Below, in pieces: positions 16,742 through 24,870 of a stretch of 35,021 nucleotides of DNA. Within the stretch, counting starts at the first letter, position 1, and every line of letters starts with the position of its first letter. The notes beneath the pieces are model-generated. The model saw only the letters and a program-made list of their open reading frames with translations. It was not told where the DNA came from and did not search any database. Origin of the DNA: an uncultured Clostridium sp. GTDB lineage: Bacteria; Bacillota; Clostridia; Clostridiales; Clostridiaceae. The position numbers and the translations under genes were made by a program. Location: contig URKQ01000036.1 of NCBI GenBank assembly GCA_900548455.1, positions 1-35,021 on the forward strand, given 5' to 3'.

Positions 16742-17602
16742 ATGGATTCAATTTTAAGTGTGAGAATTAATGAAGATTTAAAGAATAAATTTATAAAACT
16801 AGCAGAAGAAGAGGGGATAAATAATAAAGAATTTATGGACCTTATCATCAGGTCTTATGAAATAAATAAAACTTCAACAGGAATAGATTATATAAAAAGT
16901 GATGTAGACGAATTGCAGTCCATAACAAAAAGGATGTTAGATATCTATATTAATATAGTTGAAAAAAGTAAAGTTCGTTCAACGGAGTCAACCAATGCCT
17001 ATAAGATGGAAATAGAAAAGAGTGTTGAACTTATTAATAAGTTAGAAAAAGATAAAGAGGATTTAAAAAATAAAATTGAAACTTTAAAAGAAGAATTAAA
17101 TTTATCTAATGAAAAGACAAGTAAAAAAGAGGAAGCAATTATTGAACTTAGTGATAATATTAAAGAATACAAAGATATGAATGAATTGCTTAAAATTAAA
17201 ATAAAGGACTTAGAGTCTATTAAAGAACAATACATTAGCTTAAAAGAAGACAGAGATGAATTAAAATTAAAATATTCTGAATCAAAAAATCAAAACGAAA
17301 AATATTTAAAGGATATTAATAGATATACAGAGCAAATAAATAAATTGGAAAAACAAGTTGATGCTTCAGGTGAAATTAATAAAATTAAAACAGAAAATTT
17401 AAAAGAAGAGCTAAGCAGGAGATATACCTTAAAAGAAGACGAGATGACACTGAAATACAAAAAAGATATTTTCCAATTGGAAGAAAAGCACAAGGAAGAG
17501 ATATGGAGTCTTAAGAGTCATTATGAAGAGAAATTAGCTAAGCTAGGAGAAGATAAAGAGTTATTATTAGATAAACTAAGTAAAATTAATTTAGAACAAT
17601 AA
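16742..17602 (+). CDS. Ribbon-helix-helix N-terminus fused to a long coiled coil
   Basis: A 286-residue protein starting at ATG 16742 behind AGAAGGGG. Residues 1-43 look like a ribbon-helix-helix DNA-binding unit: strand SILSVRINEDL, then two helices ending DLIIRSYEINK. From about residue 50 to the end the sequence is almost entirely Lys/Glu-rich heptad-like helix, a long coiled coil with no membrane segment. This architecture resembles DNA-binding filament or partition accessory proteins such as KfrA, though no homology to them is shown here. The promoter region holds several inverted repeats that could be its own operator. It stands alone, convergent with the MarR gene over a shared terminator. 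The function is not known. Confidence 0.75.
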   Translation: MDSILSVRINEDLKNKFIKLAEEEGINNKEFMDLIIRSYEINKTSTGIDYIKSDVDELQSITKRMLDIYINIVEKSKVRSTESTNAYKMEIEKSVELINKLEKDKEDLKNKIETLKEELNLSNEKTSKKEEAIIELSDNIKEYKDMNELLKIKIKDLESIKEQYISLKEDRDELKLKYSESKNQNEKYLKDINRYTEQINKLEKQVDASGEINKIKTENLKEELSRRYTLKEDEMTLKYKKDIFQLEEKHKEEIWSLKSHYEEKLAKLGEDKELLLDKLSKINLEQ

Positions 17603-17625
17603 AAGAGCCCTTGAAGGCTCTTTTA
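17601..17625. terminator. Bidirectional terminator between the coiled-coil and MarR genes
   Basis: AAAAGAGCC pairs with GGCTCTTTT around a short loop, with A and T runs on the flanks. It overlaps the stop regions of both convergent genes. Confidence 0.85.
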
Positions 17626-18072
17626 TTCTTTATTAAGATATGCATGATTTAAAATTTCTAGATATTCTATAAATTTATCTTGATCTTCTTCGTTAACATC
17701 TTTAAGTGCTTCTTTAAGAAATTTTCTTCTTTCTTGTAAAACAGCATCTAAAATACTATGTCCTTTTTCTAAAGGCTTAATTTTTACAATTCTTCTATCT
17801 TTACAATTCCTAACTCGTTGAACTAAATTTTTACTTTCCATTCTGTCCACTAAATCCGTAATAGTGCTAGGGGCTTGGTATAAATGGTTGCTAAGTTCAC
17901 TAATCGTGACTTCTTCATGGTTTATAACAATTTGTAACGCTTCAAATTGAGCAGGAGTTATATCGTAATCTTCTAAGATAGAACGGCCTTTTTTCTTAAT
18001 ATAAAAGCAAACTCTTCTTAGCAGCAATTCAATTTGATCAATATTATTGCTACTATTTTTTTCATTCTCCAA
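17623..18072 (-). CDS. MarR-family transcriptional regulator
   Basis: A 149-residue winged helix-turn-helix dimeric regulator. The recognition region is TISELSNHLYQAPSTITDLVDRM and the wing VQRVRNCKDRRIVKIKP, with helices at both ends for dimerisation. The start is TTG 18072. AGGAG lies seven bases upstream and there is no in-frame ATG before the conserved domain, so the non-standard start is well supported. A consensus-like promoter and the palindrome GGTATACC lie in front, which suggests autoregulation. The target genes and ligand are unknown, since no transporter or enzyme is adjacent in the same direction. Confidence 0.9.
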   Translation of the reverse strand: MENEKNSSNNIDQIELLLRRVCFYIKKKGRSILEDYDITPAQFEALQIVINHEEVTISELSNHLYQAPSTITDLVDRMESKNLVQRVRNCKDRRIVKIKPLEKGHSILDAVLQERRKFLKEALKDVNEEDQDKFIEYLEILNHAYLNKE

Positions 18073-18094
18073 AAAATCACTCCTATAAATATAA

Positions 18095-18172
18095 GGTATA
18101 CCAAGTTCATTTACTTATATTTTTTATTTAAACTTTATGTAATATTATATACCAGCTAGCTTTAAAAGTCAA
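18095..18172 (-). promoter_or_regulatory. MarR-gene promoter with palindromic candidate operator
   Basis: On the minus strand, TTGACT (18167-18172), a 17-base spacer and TATAAT (18144-18149) form a near-consensus promoter. The spacer contains the palindrome AGCTAGCT. Downstream, in the untranslated leader, the palindrome GGTATACC (18095-18102) is a candidate MarR site. The rest of the 314-base gap up to the terminator at 18346 shows nothing else. Confidence 0.7.
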
Positions 18173-18345
18173 TATTTTACATTATTTCATAAAATAAAAG
18201 ATAATTTGCAAAAAATTCACCAATGTAAATTTTTAAATGTATAAATATGAAATTTATATTTTCTCTAGCCTTTCTACAAATAGTATATTCCCAGTTCTTC
18301 AATCACAGTGCTTTATAACTTTAAGAAAGTACACTTTTCTATACA

Positions 18346-18372
18346 TAAAAAAACAACCCGAAAGTCGGGTTG
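18346..18372 (-). terminator. Terminator after abrB
   Basis: CAACCCGA (18354-18361) and TCGGGTTG (18365-18372) form a GC-rich 8-bp stem. The A run at 18347-18353 gives the T run on the minus strand. Confidence 0.85.
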
Positions 18373-18386
18373 AAAATAGAGTACGA

Positions 18387-18635
18387 TTATTCGTGCATTT
18401 TAGCTATGCTTTCTAAACACTCTTCACAAATATTTTTACCTTTGTAGTTTTTAACGTCTCTAGCATTTCCACAGAATAAGCAAGCTGGCTCATATTTTTT
18501 AAGGATTATTTGATCTCTGTCAACATAGATTTCTAAAGCATCTTTTATCTCTATATCTAATGTTCTTCTTAATTCTATTGGAATAACTATTCTTCCTAAT
18601 TCGTCTACTTTTCTAACTATACCTGTTGATTTCAT
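18387..18635 (-). CDS. abrB: AbrB-family transition-state regulator with C-terminal CxxC pairs
   Basis: An 82-residue DNA-binding regulator of the post-exponential phase and sporulation genes. Residues 1-47 are the swapped-hairpin AbrB domain (GIVRKVDELGRIVIPIELRR). The C-terminus has the pairs CLFC and CEEC, a possible zinc-binding knuckle seen in several clostridial AbrB proteins. The start is ATG 18635 behind CTAGGAGG. It is monocistronic with its own terminator. The gap behind it (18636-18868) is very AT-rich and must hold its promoter, but no single -35/-10 pair stands out. Confidence 0.9.
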   Translation of the reverse strand: MKSTGIVRKVDELGRIVIPIELRRTLDIEIKDALEIYVDRDQIILKKYEPACLFCGNARDVKNYKGKNICEECLESIAKMHE

Positions 18636-18868
18636 AATATTTTTCCTCCTAGTAAATTAAATTGTTTTCTTAAGTAATAACTTTTACATTTAACTATTAT
18701 TTATATATTTAGTTATATTAATAAATTATCCAATAACAATTCAAAATATACATTAATAGTTAATCTATAACTATTATAACCTATTTTTAAAAAAATTAAT
18801 AGACAAAATTTTAATTATTTATGATTTTTTTTATAAATATTATCATTTTTCGTCTATTTAGCATAAAA

Positions 18869-19360
18869 TTATCTGTAATTTGTAAATTGTAGTGCTATAT
18901 CATAGTCTTTGGATTTTAATAATTTAATTACTTCTTGAAGATCATCTTTATCTTTTCCAGTAACTCTTAATTTATCATCCATTATTTGCGTTTGAACCTT
19001 TAACTTGTTAGCTTTAATATCAGCTACTAAAACCTTAGCCTTTTCAACTGCTATTCCATTTATGATTTTACAATTTACTCTTGCCATCCCTAAAGATCCA
19101 TTTTCTATTTTGCCAAGTTCAAGAGCTTTTGATGATATTCCTCTTTTGATAAATTTACCTTTTAAAATATCAATTACTGAATTTAATTTAAATTCATCAT
19201 CAGAAATAATTTTTATCTCATCTTTAACTATATTTATTTCCGTCTTAGTGCCTTTAAAATCATATCGCTGCTTTATTTCTTTTAGCGCTTGATTAACAGC
19301 GTTATCTACTTCTTGCATATCAACCTCTGATGCAACGTCAAATGAATAAGAATTTGCCAT
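18869..19360 (-). CDS. YajQ-family nucleotide-binding protein
   Basis: A 163-residue member of the YajQ/UPF0234 family; some members bind cyclic di-GMP, others are described as RNA- or nucleotide-binding. The N-terminal signature SYSFDVASEVDMQEVDNAVNQ is followed by IKQRYDFKGTKTEI, and two ferredoxin-like lobes are expected. The VTGKDKDDLQEVIKLLK repeat is near the C-terminus. The length is standard. The start is ATG 19360 behind AGGAGGG. It is a single gene, divergent from the Cys-rich gene. The 257-base gap between them is extremely AT-rich with no clear operator. Confidence 0.93.
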   Translation of the reverse strand: MANSYSFDVASEVDMQEVDNAVNQALKEIKQRYDFKGTKTEINIVKDEIKIISDDEFKLNSVIDILKGKFIKRGISSKALELGKIENGSLGMARVNCKIINGIAVEKAKVLVADIKANKLKVQTQIMDDKLRVTGKDKDDLQEVIKLLKSKDYDIALQFTNYR

Positions 19361-19626
19361 GTAATCCCTCCTTTACCATTTCTATAATAAAACATATAAA
19401 TACATAATATAGCAAATCTAGGATTTTGTCTATATGTTTTTTGTAATTAATACTATTAATATGTATATTATTTAATTTCTATTAAATAATATTAAATAAT
19501 TATAAATAATGTTGATGTTTTTATTTTAATTTGATAAAATTAATAGGTTATATAAATATAATTATTAACATTATTGTTATAAAAAATTCTTTTAACATAG
19601 AATATATATAGAAGGTAGTGGTTCAA

Positions 19627-20061
19627 ATGAAACAATGTATTTTTGATGAAAAAAAAGTTTGTACTAATTGCGGTGATTGTGACACTTGTGTATTTAATAA
19701 AAACAAAATATGTGATAACTGTGGAAAGTGTTTAGAACTTGAAGGCTATGATGTAAAAGCTATCAAAATTGATGAAGTTTTTGAAAAACAAGATGATAAT
19801 AGTGATGAAAAGATTCATATTGACCTTGAAGATTTCAGTGAATTTGATGTAGGTGATGAGGAAGAGCTTCTTGATGAGGAATTTGAAGAAAGCTTTCAAG
19901 AAGTAGATGATATGCCTTACATAGATGCATTAGACAACGAGGACAACTGGGTTTACATTGACGATGTAGATGGAATCAGTGATCTTCTTGAAGATGTAAC
20001 TTCAAGTGATGATATGGAAGAAAAATACCCAGGATTATATGTTTATAAACATAATTCTTAG
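19627..20061 (+). CDS. Cys-rich/acidic protein with duplicated C-x7-C-x2-C-x2-C motif
   Basis: A 144-residue protein. ATG 19627 is preferred with AAGGT ten bases upstream; GTG 19618 is too close to that site. The N-terminus holds eight cysteines in two exact copies of C-x7-C-x2-C-x2-C: C4, C12, C15, C18 and C21, C29, C32, C35. They read CIFDEKKVCTNCGDC and CVFNKNKICDNCGKC. This spacing suits two metal sites, either zinc or iron-sulfur. Residues 45-115 are very acidic (Asp/Glu runs) and probably flexible. There is no signal peptide. I do not recognise a characterised family. A strong terminator follows. Confidence 0.8.
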   Translation: MKQCIFDEKKVCTNCGDCDTCVFNKNKICDNCGKCLELEGYDVKAIKIDEVFEKQDDNSDEKIHIDLEDFSEFDVGDEEELLDEEFEESFQEVDDMPYIDALDNEDNWVYIDDVDGISDLLEDVTSSDDMEEKYPGLYVYKHNS

Positions 20062-20140
20062 TTTTAAGTTGGTTTTAACCTATTTCAACTTTAGAATTGA
20101 TTGTTTAGGAGTATATTAACTCTTATCACAAATTATAAAG

Positions 20141-20184
20141 AGAACTATCGCACTGAATAATTAGATCGATAGTTCTTTTGTTTT
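20141..20184 (+). terminator. Terminator after the Cys-rich gene
   Basis: AGAACTATCG (20141-20150) pairs with CGATAGTTCT (20167-20176), followed by TTTGTTTT. Confidence 0.85.
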
Positions 20185-20285
20185 AAAAATCCTAAAATTG
20201 TAAAATTAAATATTTTATGGTAAAATAAACTTTCCATTTTTTTAATATACTATATTCATTTACTATATTAGCTTGTATAGCATTA

Positions 20286-20918
20286 ATGCAATTCCAAGAC
20301 TACTCTAAAAAAGATTGGATTATGGCGGTAGTTTTAGGATTGGGAAGCGTATTTATAACAACACCCATAAATATATCGGGGGTTATAAGTAGTCTATGTG
20401 TAGTATCTACATTTTTGACGAGTAAGACACTTTATGGGAAATATAATCAGAGGATGGATTTATTTAACGCAAAAACTTTAATGGAATTTTTTAGTGACCT
20501 AAAGTGGATTCTGATAATAATTCTTTTATTTCTTGCAATTAAATTAATTGGAGCTTATGCTTCAGGTAAGAGTATTCAATTTGAATTTCATCTATCAATG
20601 TTAGGACGAGCATTAGGTGCAGGTATTTCGGAAGAAATTATTTTTCGATTATTTTTGTTTTCTGTTTTAGTAAGTATATGTAAAGAACGGGAAGTTTCTA
20701 AATTTTTAGCAATAATGGTAATGTCAATACCCTTTGCACTGTTTCATTGTGTTGAAATTGGTGTAAATAATAGCTTAATAATGACATTTTTAAATAGCTT
20801 TAAGTATTGGATAGTATCTTTGCTTCTTACAGTTTTAGCTTTTAAACGTAATGTTTTTTCTTCTATTATGGTTCATTTTATGATAGATATAATATTTTTT
20901 TCAGTATTAATAAAATAG
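20286..20918 (+). CDS. CPBP-family intramembrane metalloprotease
   Basis: A 210-residue polytopic membrane protein of the CAAX-protease/bacteriocin-processing (Abi) family. The motifs are EEIIFR (E116, E117, R121), FALFH with H154, and HFMID near the C-terminus. Together they form the usual metal and catalytic set. About six hydrophobic segments are visible. The start is uncertain: ATG 20286 has no recognisable ribosome binding site and the frame is open 57 bases further upstream without a better codon. Either translation is weak or the start is non-standard. The substrate is unknown. It is transcribed alone towards the PTS gene. Confidence 0.8.
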   Translation: MQFQDYSKKDWIMAVVLGLGSVFITTPINISGVISSLCVVSTFLTSKTLYGKYNQRMDLFNAKTLMEFFSDLKWILIIILLFLAIKLIGAYASGKSIQFEFHLSMLGRALGAGISEEIIFRLFLFSVLVSICKEREVSKFLAIMVMSIPFALFHCVEIGVNNSLIMTFLNSFKYWIVSLLLTVLAFKRNVFSSIMVHFMIDIIFFSVLIK

Positions 20919-20960
20919 ACATAACATCTACATTGAGTGTAGAGTTATGTCTATTAAATG
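20914..20960. terminator. Bidirectional terminator between the CPBP and PTS genes
   Basis: AATAGACATAAC (20914-20925) pairs with GTTATGTCTATT (20944-20955). Inside it TCTACA pairs with TGTAGA around a short loop. The CPBP stop codon lies in the 5' arm. Confidence 0.85.
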
Positions 20961-20983
20961 AATCCATTTTTTATTTACAACTT

Positions 20984-22027
20984 TTAAATAGTTATTTCCT
21001 TTTTTAAAACTAAAGGTTCACTATGTTTTTTACTACTATTATCAATTTTATTTTTAAATACTATGCTGCCAATATACCCTGCAATAGATCCTCCTAAAAT
21101 AGCTAAAATTAAAGCACATATTACTGAGATAGGAGAGTTAAATGCAAAAGGGGCAATTAAGCCAGGAATAGGGGATGCTGTACCTGGAGCATTATTTACT
21201 ATATTAAATAGGGCGGCAGATACACCGGCTAAGCCTCCTCCAATAAAATTGGAACAATATATGGGAATTGGATTGGCTGTTATAATATGAGCTTGAGTTA
21301 AAGGCTCTAACATAACAGCGATTACATTACTCTTATCTCCCAGTTTAAGCCTACTAAATACTATACAGTTAGTAAATGAACCTCCAACACATGCAATTGC
21401 TGCTATACCCATAGCTAGTCCTTTTAAACCTAACATAGCTGTTAAAGCCATTGAACTAAGAGGGGAGGTACATATCATTTTCATAATACCTCCTAATAAA
21501 AATCCCATGACAATAGGAGATTGATCTGCCGCTGCAATAATAGTTTGTCCAATTTTTACTAGTGTTGCATCAACAACTGGATTCACTAGGATGACAATAA
21601 ATCTTGCAAAAGGAGCAATTATTAAAGCACCTAGAATAATATTTAAACCTTCAGGTAATTTCTTCTCTATGATAGGAGAGATTAAACCTATTATATAACC
21701 TGCAATAAATCCTGGTAAAATACCAAAGCCACCAACAGCTACACCTGCAACTACGGCGAAGACTGGATTAGCGCCCATAGAAATTGGTACCATGATTGCT
21801 GCAGCAACACCACCTAAACTTCCAGAGGTACTTCCTAAAACCTTAAAGAATTCAATTCCTAATATATCTCCTGTGATATATTTATGAACAGCTTCTATTA
21901 AAAATGTGGCTATAGCTGCATTGGCCATCCCTGACATGGCTTTTTGTCCTTTAGGCATCTTTGTACTAAATAGAGAAAAACCTGCTAAAGTTAATAATAA
22001 TAAACCTACTCCAAGTATTATTGTCAT
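20984..22027 (-). CDS. PTS EIIC-like membrane permease
   Basis: A 347-residue polytopic membrane protein with about ten hydrophobic segments and many Gly/Ala-rich helices. It is recognisable as the PTS_EIIC_2-type permease, a stand-alone EIIC without fused EIIA or EIIB domains. The central NPIPIYCSNFIGGGLAG segment and GGIMKMICTSPLSS are likely substrate-path elements. The start is ATG 22027 behind AAGGAGGAC. No partner EIIA/EIIB gene is nearby, so the substrate and even phosphotransfer dependence are open. It lies downstream of, and in the same direction as, a two-component pair. A candidate operator in the 143-base gap suggests that the pair controls it. Confidence 0.85.
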   Translation of the reverse strand: MTIILGVGLLLLTLAGFSLFSTKMPKGQKAMSGMANAAIATFLIEAVHKYITGDILGIEFFKVLGSTSGSLGGVAAAIMVPISMGANPVFAVVAGVAVGGFGILPGFIAGYIIGLISPIIEKKLPEGLNIILGALIIAPFARFIVILVNPVVDATLVKIGQTIIAAADQSPIVMGFLLGGIMKMICTSPLSSMALTAMLGLKGLAMGIAAIACVGGSFTNCIVFSRLKLGDKSNVIAVMLEPLTQAHIITANPIPIYCSNFIGGGLAGVSAALFNIVNNAPGTASPIPGLIAPFAFNSPISVICALILAILGGSIAGYIGSIVFKNKIDNSSKKHSEPLVLKKEITI

Positions 22028-22094
22028 ACTATGTCCTCCTTATTTTTAAAATATTCTTTATATTTTATATTTTAAAAACAGGTTTCATTAGGTA

Positions 22095-22110
22095 ACAAAA
22101 TATAACAACA
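22095..22110 (-). promoter_or_regulatory. Direct repeat resembling a GlnL operator upstream of the PTS gene
   Basis: The minus strand reads TGTTGT-TATA-TTTTGT. From memory, the B. subtilis GlnL site upstream of its target is a direct repeat TTTTGT-N4-TTTTGT; this element differs at one base. It lies about 70 bases before the PTS ATG and upstream of TATAAA-like -10 candidates that lack a good -35. That layout suits an activator. Confidence 0.5.
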
Positions 22111-22170
22111 AGTATCTATTGGAATATCAAATGATGTGTAACGGTTTTCATAATAGTTGATATAAATTTA

Positions 22171-23022
22171 TCAATCTTTACTGTATGCAACTAATGCATT
22201 TAGAAAATTTTTTATAAAAACTTTACCACGCTTATTGCCTTTACCTCTTATATAATCCATTTCTCTCTTTACTTGTTCAAAATTATATAGAGTGTTTGAG
22301 TATTCATTAAATATGTCATTGGAATAATCCTCAATACCTAGATTAGCCAAATTTATCATTCCAGAAGTTGCAGCTCTTCTCATTCGTTGTTCTATGGATT
22401 TAGGATTATTATTAAATTTTAAGCATAATTCATCTAAAGTTAAGTTTGATAAATCCTCATTATTCATAATAAGATAATCAACCATGGAAATGATATCCTT
22501 ACTTCCTAATTCACCCAAAATACCTAGTTTATGTAGAATGTTTTTTACTTTAAGTACATGGTTTCTATCTTCTGTAACGTTATTTTCTTTTACACTAATA
22601 ATAGGATTTACTTCATTTTGAAATAAACTCTGCATCTTATTGAAAGTTTTATTAATGGAGATATTATGGGATACTTTTCTTATGATAGTTTCTATTTCAA
22701 CACTGTTAAGGGGCTTTTGTATAAAAAATTCAATGCCACTTTCATAGGCTGATGCTATCATATCCTTTGAAGAAACCTGAGAAAGCATTATAAAAGAAAA
22801 GTCATTATTAATATGTTTAGCTTTTTTAACAAAAGATATTCCATCCATAGTATCCATCAATAAATCTACAATAATAATGTCTGGATTAAGATCAGTAACT
22901 TCATAAATAGCTTCTTTGGCATCTATATTTTTACCACATACAACTCCTAAGTTTCTTTTTTCAATTATCATTTCTAATATTTTTAAAATGTTTTTATCAT
23001 CATCTAATAAATAAAATCTCAT
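22171..23022 (-). CDS. Response regulator with YcbB/GlnL-type output domain
   Basis: A 283-residue response regulator. The receiver domain (1-120) has acidic residues D7-D9, phospho-acceptor D53 (IIIVDLL), switch S81 and K103 (FIQKP). The C-terminal half (about 155-283) matches the YcbB domain of Bacillus GlnL in style, including LHKLGILGELGSKDI and SIEQRMRRA, the latter being the likely DNA-binding helix. The start is ATG 23022, one base after the kinase stop, with GGAGG inside the kinase coding end, so translation is coupled. The Bacillus homologue responds to glutamine; the signal here is not known. Confidence 0.9.
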   Translation of the reverse strand: MRFYLLDDDKNILKILEMIIEKRNLGVVCGKNIDAKEAIYEVTDLNPDIIIVDLLMDTMDGISFVKKAKHINNDFSFIMLSQVSSKDMIASAYESGIEFFIQKPLNSVEIETIIRKVSHNISINKTFNKMQSLFQNEVNPIISVKENNVTEDRNHVLKVKNILHKLGILGELGSKDIISMVDYLIMNNEDLSNLTLDELCLKFNNNPKSIEQRMRRAATSGMINLANLGIEDYSNDIFNEYSNTLYNFEQVKREMDYIRGKGNKRGKVFIKNFLNALVAYSKD

Positions 23023-23023
23023 A

Positions 23024-24307
23024 CTATTTTTCCTCCAAAAATTCTTTAGCTATTTCTATAGTAAAGGTTGTACTCTCATTTAAAGAAAATACTGATATTT
23101 TTCCCTTTAGTTGATTTTCTACTATGTCTTTTACTAATGGAAGCCCAAGACCTCTATTAATTTCACCAGTTATGTAGTTAATTTTAGTAGAGAAGCCTGG
23201 GGCGAAAATACTATCTTTACTTTCTTCATCAATACCTTGTCCATAATCAGTAACAGAAAATAAATAATGATTTTTCTCCATTTCTGCTTTAAAGTCAATA
23301 TAGATGATTTCTTCATTAGAAGCTTCTACTGCATTAGTTATTAAATTTCTAAAGATAGACATAAAAAGATACTGTTTATTAGTATATAACTTGTGAGAAC
23401 AATTAACATTTATATTAATGGTTTTATTCCTATTATCTTTTTTAATACTATCTTCTAATATCTCTAGTATTTCATATATATACATACCTTCATCTTTTAG
23501 TTCATTATCTAAAGCTTCAGAAATCCCTCGCATAATTAAGTAATACTCTTTTTTTATCTCATGAATATCTTTTGCTACGTTTAATGCTTTACCTGAGAAA
23601 TTTTCTTTAAGATCACTTTCCTTTAAATCATTATAAAGTCTATAAGAGGTGTTCATTGTATCTTCAATCAATGCAGTATTTTTCTGCATCCAAATCATTT
23701 CACTCCTAAGTTTGGAGATTAATAATAATAATTTTTTATATCTTTCTGCATGTTCTTTACTAATTAAAGAAACTCCATAATAAAAGGTGGCACTTATTAT
23801 AGTCCAGATTATAATTGTACGTACTAAGGCTACCAATATAATGCTAATTTGAGCTTCATAAGAGAAAGCCTCTATGTTAATTCTAAATAACAATTCTACA
23901 AGATTAGCACCATAGTCCATGATAAAGAGTGGAATAGTAACTTTATTAACGTTGATTGACTTTTTCTTTATTCTTAAAAATATAAATAAAAAGAAGCCGT
24001 AAGATAAATAAAAGGTAGTTTCCGGAAAGTAATATAAAAATACACTTCCTTCAAATCCATATTTTAAGTAGTGGAATAAAACCCTAGATATAAATACTCC
24101 TAAACCAGATATAATTGTTACTGGAATTAAATCTATCTTTTTATATAAAAAGGTTATTAATGCTAAAGATATTATTCCCATAGAAATTTTAAAGTTACTA
24201 GTGAAAAATAAATTTATATTTAATTGGGAAGATAAAATTGTAATTACACTTATTAATATAGTTCTTTTGAAACCGTTAGAATTTTGAGATAAATTTTCTT
24301 TTAACAT
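23024..24307 (-). CDS. GlnK/YcbA-like sensor histidine kinase
   Basis: Membrane sensor kinase, 427 aa from ATG 24307. AGGTGG sits eight bases before it; the in-frame GTG at 24319 falls within that site and is rejected. Residues about 15-185 contain six hydrophobic segments with short loops, so signals are probably sensed within or through the membrane. The H-box is DIHEIKKEY with H249. The GHKL ATPase follows, with N-box NLITNAVEAS (N325), G1 DYGQGID (354-360) and G2 GLGL (386-389). It is paired with the response regulator by one-base spacing. Confidence 0.9.
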   Translation of the reverse strand: MLKENLSQNSNGFKRTILISVITILSSQLNINLFFTSNFKISMGIISLALITFLYKKIDLIPVTIISGLGVFISRVLFHYLKYGFEGSVFLYYFPETTFYLSYGFFLFIFLRIKKKSINVNKVTIPLFIMDYGANLVELLFRINIEAFSYEAQISIILVALVRTIIIWTIISATFYYGVSLISKEHAERYKKLLLLISKLRSEMIWMQKNTALIEDTMNTSYRLYNDLKESDLKENFSGKALNVAKDIHEIKKEYYLIMRGISEALDNELKDEGMYIYEILEILEDSIKKDNRNKTININVNCSHKLYTNKQYLFMSIFRNLITNAVEASNEEIIYIDFKAEMEKNHYLFSVTDYGQGIDEESKDSIFAPGFSTKINYITGEINRGLGLPLVKDIVENQLKGKISVFSLNESTTFTIEIAKEFLEEK

Positions 24308-24535
24308 AGCTAATACCACCTAACGTTATTAAAAACTTTCTTATATTCACTATATAGTAAAACGTACCAGTATAATAATTCTATCACAAATTTGTTTTTA
24401 AATTAACAATCTGTGTTTTAAAATTATTTAAACATATTAGCTCTATAATCAAGAAGCAGTGATAGATTATACTAATTTTCATGATTATATAGTTAAATGA
24501 GACATATTTACTGTAAAAATGGAAAAAATAAACCA

Positions 24536-24564
24536 TTGAAGTTGTTAAATGGAAAGTATATAAT
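24536..24564 (+). promoter_or_regulatory. Promoter of the ABC-F leader transcript
   Basis: TTGAAG (24536-24541), a 17-base spacer and TATAAT (24559-24564). Transcription should begin near 24571, about 35 bases before the short leader ORF and 300 bases before the ABC-F start codon. Confidence 0.65.
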
Positions 24565-24604
24565 AAAAATGCAAGGTAATTTATAAATTTGGAGGTACTA
24601 TACA

Positions 24605-24628
24605 ATGAGCATTACTATTCTTAATTAA
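24605..24628 (+). CDS. Seven-codon leader peptide MSITILN upstream of the ABC-F gene
   Basis: ATG 24605 to TAA 24628 encodes MSITILN. It has a textbook ribosome binding site, GGAGG at 24591-24595, nine bases before the ATG. That is better than the site of the ABC-F gene itself. Such short, well-translated ORFs in front of antibiotic-resistance ABC-F genes commonly sense ribosome stalling. Ten bases after its stop begins a stem (24638-24648 with 24668-24678) that a stalled ribosome would disturb. Confidence 0.6.
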   Translation: MSITILN

Positions 24629-24637
24629 TTTTTATAC

Positions 24638-24684
24638 GCATAACAAAATAAGTTATTATTAAAGTTTTTTTGTTGTGCAATTAA
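24638..24684 (+). promoter_or_regulatory. Leader hairpin and candidate antiterminator segment
   Basis: GCATAACAAAA (24638-24648) pairs with TTTTGTTGTGC (24668-24678), 11 bp with one G-U. The adjoining GCAATTAA (24677-24684) is exactly complementary to TTAATTGC (24778-24785) in the 5' arm of the downstream terminator. Opening this hairpin could therefore favour antitermination. Complementarity is seen; the switching is inferred. Confidence 0.4.
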
Positions 24685-24771
24685 TTGAGCAATGGTAATC
24701 TATTCTTTATTATAATGTATTTCTAAATGTCTAATATTATATTTTTTAGAGATTAATTAATATGTAAAGTT

Positions 24772-24812
24772 AGGATTTTAATTGCTTATTGCGATTGAAA
24801 TCCTTTATTTTT
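24772..24812 (+). terminator. Intrinsic terminator inside the ABC-F leader (attenuator)
   Basis: A continuous 14-bp stem (24772-24785 with 24791-24804, two G-U pairs) around a TTATT loop is followed by TTATTTTT. It lies between the leader ORF and the ABC-F start. No coding gene ends before it on this strand, so it can only act on the leader transcript. Confidence 0.8.
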
Positions 24813-24870
24813 GCATTCTTCTACTTAAAGCATAGATAAAAAGCCATTGCCTATAAAAGGGAGTGTTATA

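Noticed and set aside
24384..24605. A 73-codon hydrophobic reverse reading frame opposite the ABC-F promoter and leader
   Set aside because: It has no ribosome binding site, Tyr/Phe/Ile-rich composition typical of AT-rich noncoding DNA, and it overlaps a convincing promoter on the other strand.
24685..24716. Second promoter for the ABC-F gene (TTGAGC with TATAAT at 24711)
   Set aside because: The spacer is 20 bases and no better -35 fits, although TATAAT alone could be weakly active. If real it would still lie upstream of the terminator.
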